Shown here one piece after another: positions 25,195 to 36,346 of a stretch of 64,000 nucleotides of DNA. The translations under genes and the position numbers were made by a program. The stretch comes from Mangifera indica. Its lineage: Eukaryota; Streptophyta; Magnoliopsida; Sapindales; Anacardiaceae. The stretch is taken from NCBI RefSeq assembly GCF_011075055.1, contig NC_058143.1, positions 11,919,057-11,983,056 on the forward strand, written 5' to 3'. The first letter of the stretch is position 1; every line of letters begins with the position of its first letter. The notes beneath the pieces are model-generated. The model was not told the origin of the DNA. It searched no databases and was given only the letters and a program-made list of their open reading frames with translations.

Positions 25195-26560
25195 ATGGAT
25201 GATTATGCATCGGTTCGTTACCAGGGAGAATGGATTCAAGGTGGCAACAACACAATGAAATATATTAGAGGAGCCAAACAATTGATTAAAATCCCTTATG
25301 GAACAACATTCGAGGGATTTATTAAGCTTTTGAAGGAGTCTTGCAGTATTGATATGTCTCAGTACTTACAGGAATGTATTCCCGTTTTTGTTACATGTAC
25401 CCAATTGAAGGGCAGAAGGAAGAAGATGAAGATGAAGATGAAGAAGAAAGTAGTGGGGTAAAAAAAAGAATACGATTTGGAAAAGTTGATTGATTTCAGT
25501 AATAACCCGTTGTACATTGCAAACTCATGTGCTCATGGAGAAAAAGATATAGTTCCCGATTAGGGTGACTTTGATGGAAATGATATGTTCGATATTCCTT
25601 CAGAAGATGTAGAGCCTGAGTATATGACATCAGTTACCGAGGGTATGGATAGTTTACAGCTTGAAGATCCTATTTCAGGTGGTGGAAATTATTCTGGGTC
25701 ATTTTTTGACAATGTCCCTACTGATCCATTTAGGTGGCTTTCTGATTTTCCTCCACAGCCATCAGCATCATCAGGTGGTTCCAGATCGATCTGAGAGGAG
25801 AATGGTGTAAAAATTGATGATATTTTCCATAATAAAGTCCAATTGAAAGATGTCGTGAAGCAATTCTCCTTACTTAAAGGATTTCAATTTGGTGTAAAAA
25901 AGTCAGACAAGAAACGGTGGGAAATAAAGTGCAAGGCTGAAAATTGTGAGTGGTATATACATGCAACCAAGTCCACAGTTGGTGAAGTGTGAGGGATCAA
26001 CTCTATGAATTCTACCCACACATGTTCAGTTGATCAAATCATGCCACATACAGACAAGCTGGGGCCCGAGCTTTAGGTCAATTAATGAGATCAAAGTTTG
26101 TGATGGTTGATCGAATTTATCGGCCTAAGGAAATAATTGTAGACATCGCCGACCGATATAAAATTGATATTTCATACTCATAGGCTTGGCGGGCAAGAAA
26201 TTGGGCTATAAATTCATTGAGAGGTTCACCGGAGGAATCATTTATGCTTTTATCAGATTATTGCTACAATCTACAACGTACTAATCCGGGCACCGTTACT
26301 GCTATTGAAACGGATGATGACTATCGATTTAAGAATTTTTTCATGGCATTAGGATGTTTCATTAGTGCATTCAGATATTATCTCTGCCCGGTTATTTGCA
26401 TTGACGCTGCATTCCTTAAAGGTCGATATCTGGGGCATTTATTCTTTGTGGTGGCTCTTGATGGTAATAACCAGATATATCCCATTGGTTTCGGTGTCGG
26501 TAAAAAAGAAGATCATGACATGTGGTCTTGGTTTCTCCGGAGGATTAAATAACCAGATAT
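25195..26560 (+). pseudogene. MURA-type Mutator transposase, broken and 3'-deleted
   Basis: The N-terminal part starts MDDYASVRYQGEW at 25195 and ends at a stop near 25461. An acidic middle part contains MFDIPSEDVEPEY (25585). The MuDR DNA-binding domain reads FHNKVQLKDVVKQFSLLKGF from about 25825, then WEIKCKAENCEWYIHA. The MULE catalytic core begins ICIDAAFLKGRYLGHLFF near 26395 and runs through NNQIYPIGFGVGKKEDHDMW to WFLRRIK at 26550. The first catalytic Asp is in CIDAAF. The rest, including the second catalytic Asp and the CCHC zinc knuckle, is missing. Stops at 25461, 25563, 25792, 25992 and others, plus frameshifts, make it inactive. It normally cuts out and reinserts the element. Confidence 0.88.
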
Positions 26561-26574
26561 ATCTCATTAGCATT

Positions 26575-29500
26575 AATCGATTTATTTTACCTTCTTCATG
26601 TATGCAGGAGGAGGTTTAGCTGGAGAATCCTGAATCACGGTCAAGTCCACCACGCGTGCTCCCTCGACGGACTAGAAAATTGTAATTTTGAACATCTCAG
26701 TGACCAATATATACGAATATTTATATACTAAGTATGATTGATATACCTCAATATGGATGACCTCAAAATCATCCTTCTGGAAGTCCTCCTCCTGTGAACC
26801 AATATCCACTATCTTTTTGGTCAAACTCGGGATATCAGCAAGTAGTTATAATCGCTCGTCCTGAAAAAGAGTCAAAACATCATTAAATAAACAATATAAT
26901 TGAAAAGACAGATCAATCAATGATATTTTTTAAAAAAAAGTTAACCTCAACTTCCGAGGAAGATGTTCGGGGAGAACCCTCGATCGATAATATATCAATA
27001 CCGGTTCCCTATATGCATGAAACGGACAAAATGGTAAATGATATTTCATATAAAATATAATATCACATCTAAAAGTCGATATAATGTATAATAATTATCA
27101 TACCTCATGTGAAGGATCTAAAGAACTTATATGAGATCCGATCGGATGGCCTTTATGAGGAAGAACCTATACGAATATGTATACCCTATATTAATCGATA
27201 ACTGGACAATCATAAAAATAAAGTTCCATTGATAAGTGACATACCTCAGCTCGGACAGGTGATGCAACAGAAGGGCTAGTCGGTGCGTCCTTCTGGCGAC
27301 TACCCTAAGATAATAGTAATAATAACTTAATTAGTGGCATTTCATATATAACAATACTATAATATAATAATGACATTTAACAATAAATATAAATTTGAAA
27401 TGTCATACGGACCTCGTGTGGGTGATGAGATGGTATTGCGATATCAATGGGAGATGTCGGTCGGATATCGTCGTCCCTCTCTTATACGAATGTAATAATA
27501 GTTGTCAGAATATTAACACTGTAGACATTTTTTATAAGTAATAAATTAGAAGTGGTTTTATAATCTGAGCGACGGGGGCTGGATATGTACGCGTGACGAT
27601 GTCCTCCAAATGAGTCATACGATCCTCTAATCGAGTCATCTGGGAAGAGATATCATCGCGTAATCAAGTCATCTGGGAAGAGATATCATCACGAAAACTC
27701 GATATCTCACGTAAAATCATAGCACCCCAGTACGCTAATGTAGCGTCTAATGTAGAAATACTGGGTGCTACGAATGGGGGACACTGCTTGGTGGCATGAT
27801 GGGTAGTGTGGTCCTCCACTCTAGGGTGGTCCTCTACTCTAGGATGGTCCTCTACTCTAGGATGGTCTGTCATCTGTGGGCTCTGAACAACAGGGGAACA
27901 TATAGGCTGCTTCATAACAGGAGGCTGAATAGGCTCCTCATGTGTCTCAGAAGTGTCGACGGGTACATCTGAAGGTCCTGAGGATAGAGAAGCCCCGTCT
28001 CTAGTCGTGATTGAAACCGAAGAAGATGAGGAGAAATCGGTATCAGGTAAACCGATGTACTCACGAATCTCAACATACCACAGTAAACCCTCCTCGATCA
28101 ATGATGGACGAAGAGGGAATGTGACATCCTCCTAATGATGAAGATATATAAGTCAAAATAATTGTAACATATAATGAATTAATCGACTTATTAATTAACT
28201 AGTACATACCGAATCACCACTGAAAATACGACCTATATGAGTCCAACTAGGGGCGTCTCGCGTACGCCACCTCAACATCGTAAGGACGAATAGGGATCGA
28301 CAAGGTCAATCCAATCGTGTAACGTCTCTAGAGTCTCATATATCCAATACTGCAATATAATCATTTACGATGTAAATAAATCAATTTATATTTTTGCCAA
28401 TTAATATATATAAATAATAATATAAAACTTACCTGAAATGCGAAAGGAAATCCGTAAAGGTTGTATTTACGAATTTCAAGCATCCGTCTGGAACAGACTC
28501 TCTCACTCGCCTGTGACATAGAATCGTATGTCATCTGCCACACAACAACGCCCCAGGGGTAGGAATTAAACCCGTCCAATGATCAACTAACTGTAAGTAA
28601 TCCGTGGACACCTTCTTTCGTCGATCATTCCCTAACAAAACCATGTGAAGAATATACAACAAGGCCATCTTGACAGCATCAATATTGTCATCTCTATATC
28701 GTGATACTGTACCTTCGAACAACCGCAAAAGTACGTATCTCTGATCCTATGTCCGAAGGACCGAGGAATATATGAAAAACATCAGTCTGTCGGCTAAACA
28801 AAAGTCTTGTCACCAACGCAAACTCAAACGGGCTCAATCTCACATCAACCCCGCTAACCCTAAACCAAAACTCGTCTCTGGCAAAGGGTGGATGTAGTTG
28901 TCATAGTAGAAATGCATGAACCAATATCCCAGAGAATTTGGTTTTGGGTAAACGAAGGAGAGACCCGAAACATGTCCTCTTAAATAGTCGCAGTTGACCC
29001 AGGGTCAATGTAGAAGAAATCCGAGATAATGTTGTATGTTGTGCACGATATATCGCATCTGCTCGGAAGTGTCTGGACTCGTTGGGGATGCGCAGCTCGC
29101 TGTCAACCCGTCTTCTTTTGTGAGAAATATCCTGTAACAACTTTAAAAATTTGTTAGACATTCATAAAAATAAATATGTAAACAAATGTATTAGTGGCAA
29201 AAACATAAAAAGATGAAAAATACCAAATAATCAAAAAGGAAATGACAAAACTTAACAAATAAGAACTGAAATTCGAGTTCTATACGTTCAAATACCCTAG
29301 AATGTTAACAATCGAAAAATCGATCGAAAATAACAAAATATGAATCAAGATATCCTGAAATGGTGAAATTCGAAAAAACGGAACTGAAATTCGAATTCTA
29401 TACGTTGAAATACCTTAAAGTGATGATAATCAAAAAATCGTTTGGAAATCTTGAAAATACGAGTCGATATATCCTGAAATGGTGAAATTCGAAAAAACGG

Positions 29501-31230
29501 AAATAAAATTTGAATTCTATACGTTGAAATACCTTAAAGTGACGATAATCAAAAAATCGTTCGGAGATCTTGAAAATACGATTCGATATATCCTGAAATG
29601 ATGAAATTCAGAAAAACGAAATTGAAATTCGAATTCTATATGTTGAAATACCTTCAAGTGACGATAATCAAAAAATCGTTCGGAGATATTGAAAATACGT
29701 ATCGATATATCCTGAAATGGTGAAATTCTGAAAAACGGAACTGAAATTCGAATTCTATACGTTGAAATACCTTAAAGTGACGATAATAAAAAAATCGTTC
29801 AGAAGTCTTGAAAATACAAATCGATATATCCTGAAATGGTGAAATTCGGAAAAACAGAACTGAAATTTAAATTCTATACGTTGACATACCTTAAAGTGAC
29901 GATAATCGAAAAATCATTCGAAAATCTTGAAAATACGAGTCGATATATCTTGAAATGGTGAAATTCGATAAAACGGAACTGAAATTCGAATTCTATACGT
30001 TGAAATACCTTTTAATGTCAATAATCAAAAAATTGATCAGAAATGAATCAATACGAGTCGATATATCCTGAAACGGTAAAATTTGAAAAAATGGAACTGA
30101 AATTCGAATTCTAGAAGTTGAAACGATGAAATTTGAAAAAACGAAAATGAAATTCGAAATCTATACGATAAAATACCATAGAATGTGAACAATCGAAAAA
30201 TCCTTAGATAATTTGAAAATAAGACTCGATTTATCCTAACACGGAGAAAATCGAAAAAACGGATTTGAAATTCGAATTCTATTAATTGAAATACCTATGA
30301 ATATCACTAATCGAAAAATCATTTGAAAATTTGAAAAAAAACGAATCGATATATCATAAAAAAACAAAATACGGAAAAACGCAACTGAAATTCAAAAACA
30401 CGAATCAATATATCTTATAAACGAAAAAATCGAAATATTAAGTTGAAATTACGTCATTACATCGTAAATTATGTCAAAAAGCACCAAAATTCAAAAACTC
30501 GAATCTCAAATTTGAAAATTACATATGGAAAAACCCTAAAACAGAAAAAAAGGATATAAAATTCGAAAACTACATGATTAGAAACCCCAGATAAGAAAAT
30601 TCTCAATTTACCCCCTCATGAAAATTCCTTAATTGAAAAGGTCCACTGTTATATGACAAATTTCAAAACAACCCGCTGTGTTCTAACGAATCTCATCCGG
30701 CTCCCCAACATTTTAAAAAAGTCACTTTACCCCCCTAACCCATGGTCAAAGTCTGCTACCGTGGGATAAATCGTTTGCTGTGGGAAACGCTTTTCCCACG
30801 TCGGACTGTCGATCCTTTCGACAGCCATTTTCGGCCAAATTTTGGTCGTTTCGACCTCCGATTTTCACATAAATCAAATCTACACGTTGTATAACACAAA
30901 ACCCCTCAATCAATTCAACAAAAACAACCAAGAATCAAAACATTTTAAGCATTGTTCAAACCGTAAACCCTAAAATTTCAAACCGAAAAATCTCAATCAA
31001 ATCTCAATAATGTAAGCAATAACTTGATCCAAACAAGATTACGGGAGATAACTAACCTTCTTTGTCATTTGCGGTTGCCGGAAAGTAAGAAAATCGGCGG
31101 AAATGAGGTTCACCGTGGGATTGCCATGGGAGAGTGGGAAGCTTTGGAATTTTCTTTGAATTGCACAGTAAAAATTGCAAGATTGTCGTGGGAAGAAATG
31201 AAATTTTGCTGTGTTTATATAGAGGGGCAG
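26575..31230 (-). pseudogene. DUF1985-type gene of a KAONASHI-like MULE, lacking Ulp1 domain
   Basis: Read on the minus strand from a TATA box near 31221. Conserved pieces are RRVDSELRIPNESRHFRAD (29161-28901), then DEFWFRVSGVDVRLSPFEFA near 28850. Next come KMALLYILHMVLLGNDRRKK (about 28680-28620) and YPWGVVVWQMTYDSM plus YNLYGFPFAFQ (28565-28435), typical of DUF1985. Downstream are small exons rich in S, P and D (28101-27664, with three PRVEDH repeats, and further ones near 27420 and 27130). The last recognisable exon reads RVVDLTVIQDSPAKPPPAYM at about 26660-26600, followed by a GT donor. The C48/Ulp1 protease domain expected after this is absent at the deletion junction near 26560-26580. 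Frameshifts occur in the DUF1985 part. Confidence 0.7.
29260..30420. repeat. 119-bp tandem repeat array, right arm (inverted)
   Basis: About nine copies of the inverse of the left-arm unit (ATATCCTGAAATGGTGAAAT, GGAACTGAAATTCGAATTCT). The ATCCTGAAATGG landmark falls near 29353, 29472, 29591, 29710, 29829, 29948 and 30066, a constant 119-bp step; later copies are degenerate. Confidence 0.92.
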
Positions 31231-31770
31231 TTTCGTAATTTCGCCAAACCCACGATCACGAGGGAAATTTCAGAAAAACCCGACGTGGGCTAAGGACTCT
31301 CCCTGACACCCCAATATTTTAAAAAATCCACTTTACCCCCTAACTTATGGTCAATGTCTGCTGACCGTGGGATAAATTGTTTGACTGTGGGAAACACTGT
31401 TCCCACATCGGATTGCCGATCCTTTCGACAGCCATTTTCGGCTAAATTTTGGTCGTTTCGGCCTCCGATTTTCACATAAATGAAATATACACATTGTATA
31501 ACACAAAACCCCTCAATCAATTCAACGAAAACAACAAAGAATCAAAACATTTTAAGCATTGTTCAAACCGTAAACCCTAAAATTTCAAAACGAAAAATCT
31601 CAATCAAATCTTAATAATATGAGCAATAACTTGATCCAAACAAGATTACGGGAGATATATTAACCTTCTTTGCCATTTGCGGTTGCCGGAAAGCAAGAAA
31701 ATCTGCGGAAATGAGGTTCGACCATGGGAAGTGATGAAATTTGCTGTGTTTATATATAGGGGCAGTTTCG
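30690..31770 (-). promoter_or_regulatory. Duplicated promoter and leader modules at the right end of the MULE
   Basis: Two copies of a roughly 600-bp module (30690-31286 and 31300-31770) share GGTCAAAGTCTGC, CGTGGGATAAAT, CCATTTTCGG, AACCGTAAACCCTAAAATTT and GCGGTTGCCGG. On the minus strand each has a TATA-like box (TATATAAA at 31221-31214; TATATATA at 31758-31749). A leader ends in ATGACAAAGAAG before a GTTAGT donor-like site in the first copy. They face the DUF1985 gene. Confidence 0.6.
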
Positions 31771-31866
31771 TCATTTCACAAAACCTGGGCATTTTTGCTT
31801 AAACCTGAATTTTTTGGGCAATTTCACTTAGACCCCCTTAATTTTGCCTATTTTTAATAATTTCCC

Positions 31867-31875
31867 TTTATATAA
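31867..31875. repeat. Right target-site duplication of the Mutator-like element
   Basis: TTTATATAA directly after AATAATTTCCC, identical to 23418-23426. Confidence 0.95.
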
Positions 31876-32276
31876 TATTTTCATATATTTTAATTTTTAT
31901 TTTTTTAATAATTTTTTGCAGACTATATTGTATCAAGCAAACTTTATCTCAATGCCTTTAATACGATCCGTATGACCTATGGGCATGACATAACTCACTA
32001 TAGTAATAGCTATACCTCCCTAGACCTAATCGAAATAGAGGGTCATCCAGAGCTCCCTTGACATGCCTAACTACCACCCAGATTATACATGTCTAGCTAC
32101 CACCCACATTAACCAGTGAGATGGTAAGATTTTCCTATATAATCTATATTTTTCACATATAATTTTCAAGTTTTTTCTTGAATTCTACCAAAAAAGAAGC
32201 TTGACACTGACGTCAATCTGTAAGTTTGAATTGTGTTGGTAGGAGATGAAAATCTGGGAAAAAGATTCTGAGTAAA

Positions 32277-32470
32277 TTATACATATGAGAAGGTGACAAA
32301 TGAAGTCATCAGCAACCACGTTGAAGTGCGGAGCCTTGGGATCATCACAGAGCTTCTTCTGCATGCGCTGCAGCTTGCATGCATTTGTTTAACCTTATGA
32401 CCTTTCCAATTGCCACTCCCGTCTTTCGAACGCGTGTCTTCTTCATGCAAACTCTTCTCCATGAACCCTA
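32277..32470 (-). pseudogene. Unassigned minus-strand coding-like fragment
   Basis: Starts MEKSLHEEDTRSKDGSGNWK (32462 leftward). After a likely splice or frame break at about 32393 another frame reads RMQKKLCDDPKAPHFNVVAD near 32365-32305. Both parts have good protein composition and order, so this may be the first part of a host gene. I do not recognise the family. The flank GAGAAGGTGACAAAT at 32286 is shared with 21767, so it belongs to the duplication that also carries the acidic membrane protein. Confidence 0.35.
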
Positions 32471-33056
32471 GCTAATTTGAACCTGCACAGCCTAAAAAAC
32501 TTTCTCTTTCTTGCTCAAACTAAATGCCTAATATTTTGTTCGTAATGACACCAGGCCTATTTATAAGCTAATTAGATTTGTTCATTCCACTGTATATTCA
32601 GGTAAACTTTATATGTTTTACGCTCTTTGGAAATTTAATTTCTTCCTCTTAATTTTATTTTTTCTCGGTTCTTTCCTCTGTAACATACTTGAATTTGCAG
32701 ACAAAGTTCCTAATCATTTAGAAACCCCTTTGATTAGTATGAACAATTAATCTTCATTTCTATCTCTAATCACAATACAAAAAATATTTGTTGCTTATCT
32801 GTGAATTTGCTCAATGAATTCTAATTTTCCTATTCATTTCCTCAACTTTTTGTGTGTCATTGTTAGCTTGTAGAAATTTAAAATTTTCCCTGGTGTTGAT
32901 CTTTATTTCGAGTGTCTCGAAGAAAATATGGTACACAATAATCACAGTAATCTTCCACATCATTGATCCTAAAATTTCTTTCTAAACTCTTGTGCGAAGA
33001 ATCCTTTTGAAGACAAAGGTTCAGATAATAATCCTTTGTGTTTGTATCTCACCACA

Positions 33057-35001
33057 ATGGAAGATCCATACTCGGCCATGGAGGGGAGTACTGAAGAATA
33101 CTCATCCTTGGAAAACAGAGGAAAAGTTCGCTGGATCTTGTGCAAGGGCTTAACAGTGGGAAGAAAAATTTTGGTGACAGGATTTGTGATGTCTTCGGCT
33201 CCTGTGATAGTTCCTCCTCTTGCGGTTATCTCCTTTCTTGGGTTCGCTTGTTCGGTTCCGTATGGGCCGTTGTTGGCGGGCTATGCTTGCACTAATAAGC
33301 TTATGAGTATGCTGCTTCCGGGGTCTAAACCCCCTCCATTTCTTTTGGATTATGGACAAGCGTCGTATACAGATGAAGTTGTTGGGGATGATAAGCATGG
33401 CAAAGAAGAAGATGGGTGGCGTAGAGGAGCTGTTGATATGGAGAAGGAAGAAGAAGAGATGTTGGAGTATACACGGGAAACAGTTGAGATGAGGATTGAA
33501 TTAGAGGAGAATGGCAATGATCGTTGTATTGATGTGGCCAATCATGGAGTTATTAGACAAGATGAAATTGAGATAGTGGAGGAAAATGGGTATGAAGAAG
33601 CTGTTGAAGAGTATGAAGATGAAAATGAGGAAGAACCTATGAAATTAGAAGTTGAGGTGAGAATTGAAGGAGATGGAGAAGAGGAAGAAGAAAGGCCTGC
33701 GATTGTGGAAAGCCTAGATCATATGCCAGTTGATGATGTGGCTGCTGTTGTTGTTGATATTGAGGGAGATGAGAAAAGCGGCGGAGCAATTGAACATATG
33801 GCAGCACCATTTAAAGTGACAGACATTGTTGTGGAACTATGTAAGAGTAAAGAAGTTAACGAAGATGAAGAATTGGTGAAAGAGACAAGTGGATTACTTG
33901 AAAAAATCAGGGAGGGTATGGCTGATAAAGGAGAGAAGAACAACCAGAGTGTAGAGAAATTATCCGGAAAGGCAGTGGAGGAAAACCGGCAAGTTAATAA
34001 GAATGTTGAAGAAATGGAAATGCCAATGGAAGGTAGAATTAGCAATAACCCTCTTACAAACGTTGAAAAGAACGACGACGAGGATGTGCCAAAGGCGGAT
34101 GTGATTCCCTAAGAGGGCAAAATGGTTGGAACTACTGATGTCTGTAGTGTCAAAGAAGAGGAGGAAAAACCAGTTTTAAACAAGCCTTTTATGTTGCAGG
34201 GAGGAGGAGATGATAATGTCGCTAAGGATGTAGTACAAAATGTTCAATTGAATAGGGAGAAGGAAAATGTGACCTCTTCAAATCCAGATGTAAGAAAAAT
34301 TGCTGATGAAAGTGGGTTTGATTTGTTTGATAATAGAAATGCTGCTGCCCATTTATATGCAGATTACAACACCATTGGAGGTAAAGCTATAGAATCTGAC
34401 CAGCAGCTATTAGTTCATTCAATGTATACACTTTGAAGACACAAAATGAGTATAATGATGATATGTCATCATATGATTAGATGATTTTAAATTAAAAGAT
34501 AAAATAACATTCAATCACAGTATGATACATCATCTGTATACCTATTTTATATATTTAAGTGTGTAAAGTTTGTATAATTAACGTTGTTTTAGTTCTTTTT
34601 TATAAGTTTCCTTTCCAGTAATCTGAGTTCATGTGTGTATACTCCATTGACGCATCCGCAGAAAATGAACACTCTTCAAGTACCTGTGGAAATCGTGAGA
34701 CAGTTGATTATATGGCGGTTCCTGTTTGTTCGGGAGAACGCAAGTGCAACGATGCTGCAATTTGCTCACAGGAAGACAGTGGTATGGCTTCCAGTAAGGT
34801 TAGAAAATCTGGGAACTTATGGAGGCGATGCGGCTGATGGTTGGATACAAAGTAGCGCCACAGGGCACATGCATTGAGGAGTTGAAGAGGCTGTATTTGT
34901 TGACTGGAGTTGAGCCTCCAGCCTCGTTTAAGGGCCCTTCTGACCTTGTTGAAGTTACTGAAAAGCTCAGGCTTCTCATGTCTATTGTCGGAGTCAAGTA
35001 G
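33057..35001 (+). pseudogene. Plant membrane protein with long acidic tail, copy 2 (two lesions)
   Basis: The ATG at 33057 (ACAATGGAAG context) is preferred to an upstream one at 33036. Residues about 35-85 are hydrophobic (ILVTGFVMSSAPVIVPPLAV, FACSVPYGPLLAGYACTNKL), forming probably one or two membrane hairpin segments. Then follows a Glu/Asp-rich region of about 270 residues. Exon 1 runs to 34380 (GGAG/GTAAAG donor) and exon 2 from 34662 (CGCAG acceptor) to the TAG stop ending at 35001. It ends GVEPPASFKGPSDLVEVTEK and LLMSIVGVK. Two defects are visible: an in-frame TAA at 34110-34112, after which the same frame continues open, and a 1-base deletion in an A-run near 34803 that puts the C-terminal part out of frame. 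As it stands it would give about 351 residues. I recognise it as a plant-specific uncharacterised family but cannot name its function. Sequencing error at one of the two sites cannot be excluded. Confidence 0.75.
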
Positions 35002-35249
35002 AAGATATTTACTGTTTTTTTTTTTTTAATAGTTTTAAGTTGATGTTTAAGATGCAAATAATATAGCGAAATTTGGCTCTTGCCCCTCTAATTTCAGAAT
35101 TATGATTTTAATATCAGTGGATTTGTTTTTTTAGAGAGCATCATAAATCTGATCCATTTGACTTTTATATGTTTTTATTAAGAGTTCTTGTATATACATA
35201 ATTTTAAGTATAAAAATAATATATTATTATGTAATTACATAAAACATCA
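35002..35249. other. 3' flank of copy 2
   Basis: AT-rich, with a poly(T) run at 35015-35029 and TATAAAAATAATATAT. No clear signal beyond a possible poly(A) region. Confidence 0.3.
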
Positions 35250-36346
35250 CTTTTTTTTTTCTTATATTTATCCCTTTTTTCCTCTCTTCTCAATTTCAAG
35301 TCAGGTATGATGACAAATGATAATGGTAATTATATTAAAAGTATAGATAGAAGTGTCAATGATGCATGATCGTACGTTTAGAAAAAAAAATATAATATTT
35401 GAAATATTTAGGGTTTTTAGGAACTTATTCCAATTAGATTAATAACTAACGAGGAGCCAATATCACTAAAATCACATCCCAACGTACATGAAATATTATA
35501 TTGTTGATTCATATGGCTAAATGACTATTTCCTACCCAAGATTTGATGAAATGGTATATTTCCACCTTTTAAGTTTGAAAAAATCAATTTTTTACCTACT
35601 TGTTGAATTCGTTAAAGAATTAAAAAATTATTTCTAAAATTGTTAAAAAAACAAAAAAGCCCTCAAATTGAGTAATGTTCTACCCCAAAATTTTATTTAA
35701 TAATTTTTGCATCGTAATTTATGTTAATTTCAATTGAAATGAAAAAAATTGCAAGTATGGATAGGAGTATTAACAATGTAAAATCATATGTTTGGGGTCG
35801 ACGTAGTTTTAATAATATTAGGGGTGTTACAAATTTTTAAGAGATTTTTAAAAATTCAAAAAGTTTAGGGGTGCTTTTGAAATTTGAAAAATATCAATAT
35901 GCCTTTAGTAGTTTCAAATGACAATTATACCCATAAAAAAACGTCACAAAACATAAATTATTAGAGGTGTAAATGTCATAACACAACTATTAGGGTTATA
36001 TTTTCAAAATATATATAGGGGTGAATATGATATTTTCAAAGTAAGATAGGAAAAATATCCGTATGTCCCTAGAAAGTTTTTAAAATGCATGTACACCTTT
36101 AAAATATTGTTTACAATTCAGTCCAATATGGATATAATCATAACATTTTAAACCTTCGGTCACAAAATGAAAGTTAATTACACCATATTATAACATTTAG
36201 ATAAATTGATATAAATAATCTTTGACTATAAAACTAACGGCTGATTTTGACAAATTGATAGAGAGTAACTTGAGTAGTGCCTTTGTGAGGCTCTTAGTAG
36301 GTCTGCCTGTGTGCTGTTATGAATTGACCCTCCATATTATATTTTT
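35250..36346. repeat. Third copy of the 280-1370 repeat segment, truncated
   Basis: Matches 280-1370 and 10010-11130 (GATGACAAATGATAATGG, AATAACTAACGAGGAGCC, CCAATATGGATATAATC, GTGCCTTTGTGAGGC). It breaks at CCTCCATATTATATTTTT, exactly where the inverted-repeat element at 36347 begins, and does not resume on the other side. Confidence 0.75.

Larger units (their letters stand above)
23427..31866. mobile_element. Mutator-like element with MURA and DUF1985 genes, 8,440 bp
   Basis: The ends are inverted repeats: left GGGAAATTATCAAAACTAGC, right (reverse complement) GGGAAATTATTAAAAATAGG. They are flanked by the perfect 9-bp duplication TTTATATAA. From left to right it holds promoter modules with TATA boxes, a 119-bp repeat array, a broken MURA transposase (+), a DUF1985-type gene (-), the same 119-bp array inverted, and the promoter modules of the minus-strand gene. 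MULEs pairing MURA with a DUF1985/Ulp1-like gene are known in plants (KAONASHI type). Here the Ulp1 protease domain and the C-terminal half of MURA are missing together, so this copy is probably non-autonomous. The intact duplication shows the element boundaries are correct. Confidence 0.93.

Noticed and set aside
33150..34045. Minus-strand ORFs opposite the acidic membrane-protein gene
   Set aside because: Ser-rich complements of an acidic coding sequence; no independent support.
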